64,000 bases of DNA, from positions 62,001 through 126,000 of the forward strand of contig QHWB01000064.1 of NCBI GenBank assembly GCA_003222395.1. The letters run 5' to 3'. Source of the DNA: Acidobacteriota bacterium (GTDB lineage Bacteria; Acidobacteriota; Vicinamibacteria; Vicinamibacterales; CAVVIG01). Shown one piece after another: positions 60,764 to 64,000 of this stretch. The position numbers and the translations under genes were made by a program. Every line of letters starts with the position of its first letter. Positions within the stretch are counted from its first letter, which is position 1. The notes below the pieces were generated by a model. It was not told the origin of the DNA. It worked only from the letters and a program-made list of their open reading frames with translations, and did not search any database.

Positions 60764-62726
60764 CGCTGCCACGGGTGGCGCGGGCCTTTCACGCCCGCGG
60801 TCGGCGGCCCTGAAAGGGCCGCTCCACAACCCCGTGGCCATTCGCTTCCTTCTTGCGCTGTTTCCGCTGTGGTGCACCGCCGCCGTTCTCGTGCTGTGGA
60901 CACCGTGGCGGCAGAAGCTCATCGTCGGGTCGGTCGCCGCGCTCACGCTCGTTTCGCCAGCCTACGGGCTGCTCGCGCTCGCCGTGCTCACGCCGCTCGG
61001 TACGATGATCGAGTCGGCAACCGCGCTGCCGTACCGCCTCAGCGAATCGTTCGTGCTGGCCTTTCTCGGCGCGTGGCTGCTCCGCGCGGGAACCGATCGG
61101 CGAGGTCCGGCGGTTCCGCGCGCGATGGCGGCGGCGGGCTGGCTGCTTGGTCTCGCCGTGCTCGCATCGGTCGCATCGGTCACATGGCTGAACCGGGAAT
61201 ATCCTGGCCTGATCGCCGACTTGAGGACGTGGCTGCTGCAGGCGTACTACGTGTTCATCGATCGCGTCGGCTTCGTCGATGCGGCGCGAATCGTCGAAGG
61301 ACTCGCGCTCGTCGTCGCAACGTTGTACGTGTTCCGCCGGAAACCGGCGCTCGCCGTATCGCTGCCGGCGGCGTTATGTGTGTCGGGCGCCGTTTCGGCT
61401 CTCTCGGCGGTCTTCATCTGGCGCGGCATCGGTCCCTCTGCGCTCGTGGACAAATACACCAGGCTCGGCTATCGCGCGGCCCACGTGCTCGATGTCAACG
61501 CCGCGGGATCGTATTTCGCGATGGTGGTGTGCCTGTCGTTGGGGATGATGCTTCGCGCGCACGGCAAGGCGCGTGGTCTGTGGGCTGCGCTCGCCGTCGC
61601 GAACGCGATCGGGCTGTGGTTCTCCGAATCGCGAAGCGCGATGGCTGCGGCGGCGGTTGTCCTGGCCATGAGCGCCGGCTGGATGCTGACCGCGCGGTGG
61701 ACGATGCGTGCGCGCCTGGCGGCGGTGGCGGTGGTGCTCGCGATCGGGATCGCGGCGACCGCCGCTCGCGAACGCGGCCTCGAGCGCGATCAAGGGTCGC
61801 AGGCGGGAGCGTTCCGCGGGCAGTTCAACGTCACGAGCCTTCGGATGATTGCCGCGCGTCCGCTCGCGGGTGTGGGCGTCGGCCAGTACTACCGAACGTC
61901 AGCGCTCTTCCTGACGCCGCAGATGGCCTGGACCTACGGACACGAAAACGCGCACAACTATTTCCTGCAGACCGCCGCGGAGCTCGGCCTGCCGGGACTC
62001 GCGCTGTTTCTCGTCTGGATTGGCGCAGCATTCCTTGCGATCGTCCGATCGCTGACGCGCTGGGCCGAGCCGAGGCTGCTCGGCGCCGCGGCTGGAGTGT
62101 CGGCGATGCTCGCGACGTGCGCGACCGGCCACCCGCTGCTCGTGAACGAAGCCGCGTTTCCGTTCTGGATCCAGTTCGCGCTGGCGTTCGGCCTCGCACA
62201 ATCGTCGCTGATGAACGCGGACGTGATCCCTGATCGGCGACAGCAATGGCGCGCGAGCGGCCGGCTCCTCACGATCGCCGCCGCAGCGGCGATCGTGCTT
62301 GCCGCTCTGACCAGCGCTGCGCGCGGGCTGGTCGAGCCGCCGGCATCCCGCGGCGTCAACGGACTGTTCGAATGGGAGACGGCCGACGACGGACGGCGCA
62401 GCCGATGGACCGAGCAGTACGCGAGCTTGTTCGTGCCCGGCGACGTCACCCGCGTGTCGATCGCGGCGCGCGTGCCGGCAACCGTCCGCGCGATCTCGCC
62501 GATGGGTGTGACGGTCGGAGCCGGCGGCGTGCCGCAGTATCGAACGCTGGTGGGACCCGAGTGGGTGAACCTCGACGTCGCCGTTCCGGGCATCGATCTG
62601 CCCAGCCGGTTCAAGCGGATCGACTTGAGGGTCGATCGCACATGGCAGCCGGCCGTCTACATCGCCGGCAGCGGCGATCTGCGTCACGTCGGCGTGCAGC
62701 TCGGCGAATGCGAGCTCATACGCTGA
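60756..62726 (+). CDS. O-antigen ligase/polymerase-like membrane protein
   Basis: A 656-residue protein from ATG 60756; GTG 60834, just after a palindromic element, is an alternative start. It has about 11-12 membrane helices (FLLALFPLWCTAAVLVLW, AYGLLALAVLTPLGTMIE, GLALVVATLYVF), the Wzy/WaaL-type periplasmic loop with RMIAARPLAGVGVGQYY and YGHENAHNYFLQTAAELGLPGL, which matches the O-antigen ligase domain motif, and a C-terminal periplasmic beta domain of ~170 residues. It probably polymerises or ligates a lipid-linked glycan. The first ~22 residues are encoded by a repeat and may not be functional. Confidence 0.88.
   Translation: MASAATGGAGLSRPRSAALKGPLHNPVAIRFLLALFPLWCTAAVLVLWTPWRQKLIVGSVAALTLVSPAYGLLALAVLTPLGTMIESATALPYRLSESFVLAFLGAWLLRAGTDRRGPAVPRAMAAAGWLLGLAVLASVASVTWLNREYPGLIADLRTWLLQAYYVFIDRVGFVDAARIVEGLALVVATLYVFRRKPALAVSLPAALCVSGAVSALSAVFIWRGIGPSALVDKYTRLGYRAAHVLDVNAAGSYFAMVVCLSLGMMLRAHGKARGLWAALAVANAIGLWFSESRSAMAAAAVVLAMSAGWMLTARWTMRARLAAVAVVLAIGIAATAARERGLERDQGSQAGAFRGQFNVTSLRMIAARPLAGVGVGQYYRTSALFLTPQMAWTYGHENAHNYFLQTAAELGLPGLALFLVWIGAAFLAIVRSLTRWAEPRLLGAAAGVSAMLATCATGHPLLVNEAAFPFWIQFALAFGLAQSSLMNADVIPDRRQQWRASGRLLTIAAAAAIVLAALTSAARGLVEPPASRGVNGLFEWETADDGRRSRWTEQYASLFVPGDVTRVSIAARVPATVRAISPMGVTVGAGGVPQYRTLVGPEWVNLDVAVPGIDLPSRFKRIDLRVDRTWQPAVYIAGSGDLRHVGVQLGECELIR
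60771..60838. repeat. Family C palindromic element, copy 2
   Basis: CCACGGG at one end pairs with CCCGTGG at the other; inside are CGCGGGC/GCCCGCG and the GAA-loop hairpin GCGGCCCT-GAA-AGGGCCGC. On the opposite strand it matches the 45299-45358 element in order and loops. It overlaps the N-terminal codons of the O-antigen-ligase-like gene. Confidence 0.75.
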
Positions 62727-63399
62727 CGGTGTCGACGCCGACGACCGCCTTCCACGTCAGCTGCAGCGCGGCGGCCGACGGACGGGCGGGAATCAGCCAC
62801 GCGAGCGTCCAGCCGACGGCGAGCGTTGCCGCGAGGCCGAACGTCGACGGCCACATGAACCCAATCGGCGAGTGATACGCGACGACGTAGCTGGTGACGC
62901 TGCCGGCGACGCCGCCAGCGAGCGCCGGAAGCGCCGTCGCCTTGCGGCTGAACATGGCAAGCAGGTAGATCCCGAACCAACGGTCCGGCAAAGGCGTTGA
63001 TCAGCTTGTTCGCAATTTCCAGCAGCGTCCGATCCGCGACACGTTGGTCGCCAGCAGCGTGCCGAGCATACCGAATGCGACCGTCGCGATGCGCGACACG
63101 AACACCTGCTGCCTCGCGTCTCGCGCAGCCGAAGCGCCTGCGGCACGAGCGAGGCGGCGGAGCGAACCGCCGCGAAGCGGCGGCGCCGAGTGAGAGCGAG
63201 CGGGGGTGGGGCCCTGCGAGCATAAGAATCGATCGGCCATCAGCGAGAGCCCGACGGGCAGCCACGCCATCGTCTGACGGGCGCGGAAGAATTCGTTCAA
63301 ATCGGTCTGGCGGCGCGAGAAGTACACGCCGACCGCGGCGAGCGTCGCAAGGTATGCCGCGACGATGGCGACATCGAGCAGGTGGAACGCCGGACTCAT
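62716..63399 (-). pseudogene. Sodium/solute symporter (SSS family), internal deletion and frameshift
   Basis: The start is typical: LLDVAIVAAYLATLAAVGVYF, SRRQTDLNEFFRARQTMAW, VGLSLMA. About 330 residues of the central transporter are then missing; instead a family B element follows (63151-63223). Similarity resumes with VSRIATVAFGMLGTLLATNV, continues in another frame with LEIANKLINAFAGPL and in a third with FGIYLLAMFSRKATALPALA and the last helices to 62716. The gene is clearly dead. Its 3' end overlaps the O-antigen-ligase-like gene by 11 bp. Confidence 0.85.
63151..63223. repeat. Family B element, copy 2 (73 bp, two hairpins)
   Basis: Hairpin one is CCGCCGC-GAA-GCGGCGG (63167-63183), the same shape as in copy 1 with two compensated base-pair changes; hairpin two is GCGGGG/CCCTGC with one G-T pair. 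It stands where the middle of the symporter gene has been lost, in the antisense orientation to that gene. Confidence 0.85.
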
Positions 63400-63428
63400 C
63401 GCGGAGGTTGTACTACAATCGCGCGCGT

Positions 63429-64000
63429 ATGACGCCCGTCTGGGGCCTGCTTGCAGCCGCGGCGCTGCTCTGGCCCGATCGCATCAGTGGACCGTTCGAC
63501 GGCGTGCCGCTCGATCGCGTCGCCGAAGCGATCGCGGCCGCCGTCGTCTTTCCAATCCTGTGGTGGCTGCATCCACGATTTCTGACCACGCGAATCGCGC
63601 GAGCGGCAATCGTGTTGCTGATCGTCTGGAAGGCGTGCGCGACCGCGATCTTCGTGCAGGACGGCTGGTGCGTGCGATTCGTCCCGTCTCGTCCCTATTT
63701 CAAGGATGCGCGCGGCGCTCCTCACGCGTGGGACCTCCGCGCCGACTGGCGATCGCCCGACCCGGCGTGCTCGGCCATCATGACGCGGTCGTATCACGAA
63801 TTGAGCGAGTTTCCCGCGTGGTTCTTCAACCTGCCTCCGGACAACGAGAGCTGGCCGATCGCCGCCGATCGTCCACCCGGTGCGCGCGTGGCGATGACCG
63901 TTCAGGGTTTTCTCTACGCGCGTGCGGCGGGCCTCCTGAACATCGGGACCGGACCTGATGTGGCCGCGTCGATCTCGGTCGACGGACACGCGGTCGACGG
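63429..64000 (+). CDS. Membrane protein, 3' truncated by window edge
   Basis: An open frame from the ATG at 63429 to the last base, at least 190 codons with no stop: MTPVWGLLAAAALLWPDRI, then hydrophobic segments IAAAVVFPILWWLHP and AAIVLLIVWKACATAIFVQDGW, followed by a soluble region (RSYHELSEFPAWFFNLPPDN). TACAAT lies 9 nt before the ATG. Two to three N-terminal helices followed by an extracytoplasmic part could suit a glycosyltransferase or polysaccharide-related membrane protein, consistent with the neighbouring ligase-like gene, but the truncated sequence does not decide it. Confidence 0.75.
   Translation, partial: MTPVWGLLAAAALLWPDRISGPFDGVPLDRVAEAIAAAVVFPILWWLHPRFLTTRIARAAIVLLIVWKACATAIFVQDGWCVRFVPSRPYFKDARGAPHAWDLRADWRSPDPACSAIMTRSYHELSEFPAWFFNLPPDNESWPIAADRPPGARVAMTVQGFLYARAAGLLNIGTGPDVAASISVDGHAVD

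Overview
The window reads as a chromosomal segment of a soil-type Acidobacteriota bacterium, most likely class Vicinamibacteria. This is inferred from the very high GC content, an Oar-like TonB receptor, and a PadR regulator paired with an acidobacterial duplicated orphan permease (ADOP), a pairing typical of that phylum. Genus and species cannot be given. Most genes are single or in pairs, many are divergent or convergent, and the spacing is tight.

Layout. 1-3.7 kb: end of a TonB-dependent receptor facing a family PL22 oligogalacturonate lyase. 3.7-6.2 kb: a remnant integrated element at a tRNA-Arg gene, holding a frameshifted tyrosine integrase and an IS transposase. 6.3-9.0 kb: a GH3 hydrolase and a GIY-YIG nuclease. 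9.0-12.6 kb: two nested, degenerate group II introns between the divergent GH3 and moaB genes. 12.6-15.1 kb: moaB and moeA (molybdenum cofactor), with moeA flanked by palindromic 7-bp and 8-bp repeat arrays. 15.2-20.2 kb: ADOP permease and PadR with its operator, a broken dehydrogenase, an FkbM methyltransferase. 20.3-31 kb: M1 peptidase, FtsH, DUF72, NadE, an OmpR-type regulator divergent from a Spy-like protein, transketolase. 31.7-46.6 kb: isocitrate dehydrogenase, glycerol-phosphate acyltransferase, proline dehydrogenase, M20 hydrolase, SDR, CCA-adding enzyme, Ca/H exchanger, ClpP, an AMP-ligase/ACP/PlsC fusion, IF-1, DEAD-box helicase. 46.6-56.2 kb: BON protein, BRCT/HTH/TPR protein, glucokinase, GH88/105 hydrolase, a RES/Xre toxin-antitoxin pair, transhydrogenase pntAA-pntAB-pntB. 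56.3-64 kb: egtD/egtB (ergothioneine), thiS/thiG (thiamine), an O-antigen-ligase-like polymerase, a wrecked sodium/solute symporter, and the start of a membrane protein running off the window.

Themes. Pectin use appears in two places (PL22 lyase, GH88/105 unsaturated glycuronyl hydrolase). Cofactor, redox and central-carbon housekeeping genes dominate. At least seven genes are broken (integrase, both intron RTs, diaminopentanoate-dehydrogenase-like gene, DUF5666 gene, symporter, and the outer RT split in two).

The most interesting structure is a population of short palindromic repeat elements of several sequence families, about 60-100 bp each. They lie between genes and also inside genes: one in frame in a DEAD-box helicase, one nested inside another in frame in an AMP-ligase, and one at the deletion junction of the symporter pseudogene. 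One family has two 73-bp copies whose differences include paired, compensatory changes in a stem. Many genes also carry a TANNNT hexamer only 6-10 nt before the start codon, which suggests widespread leaderless or very short-leader transcripts.
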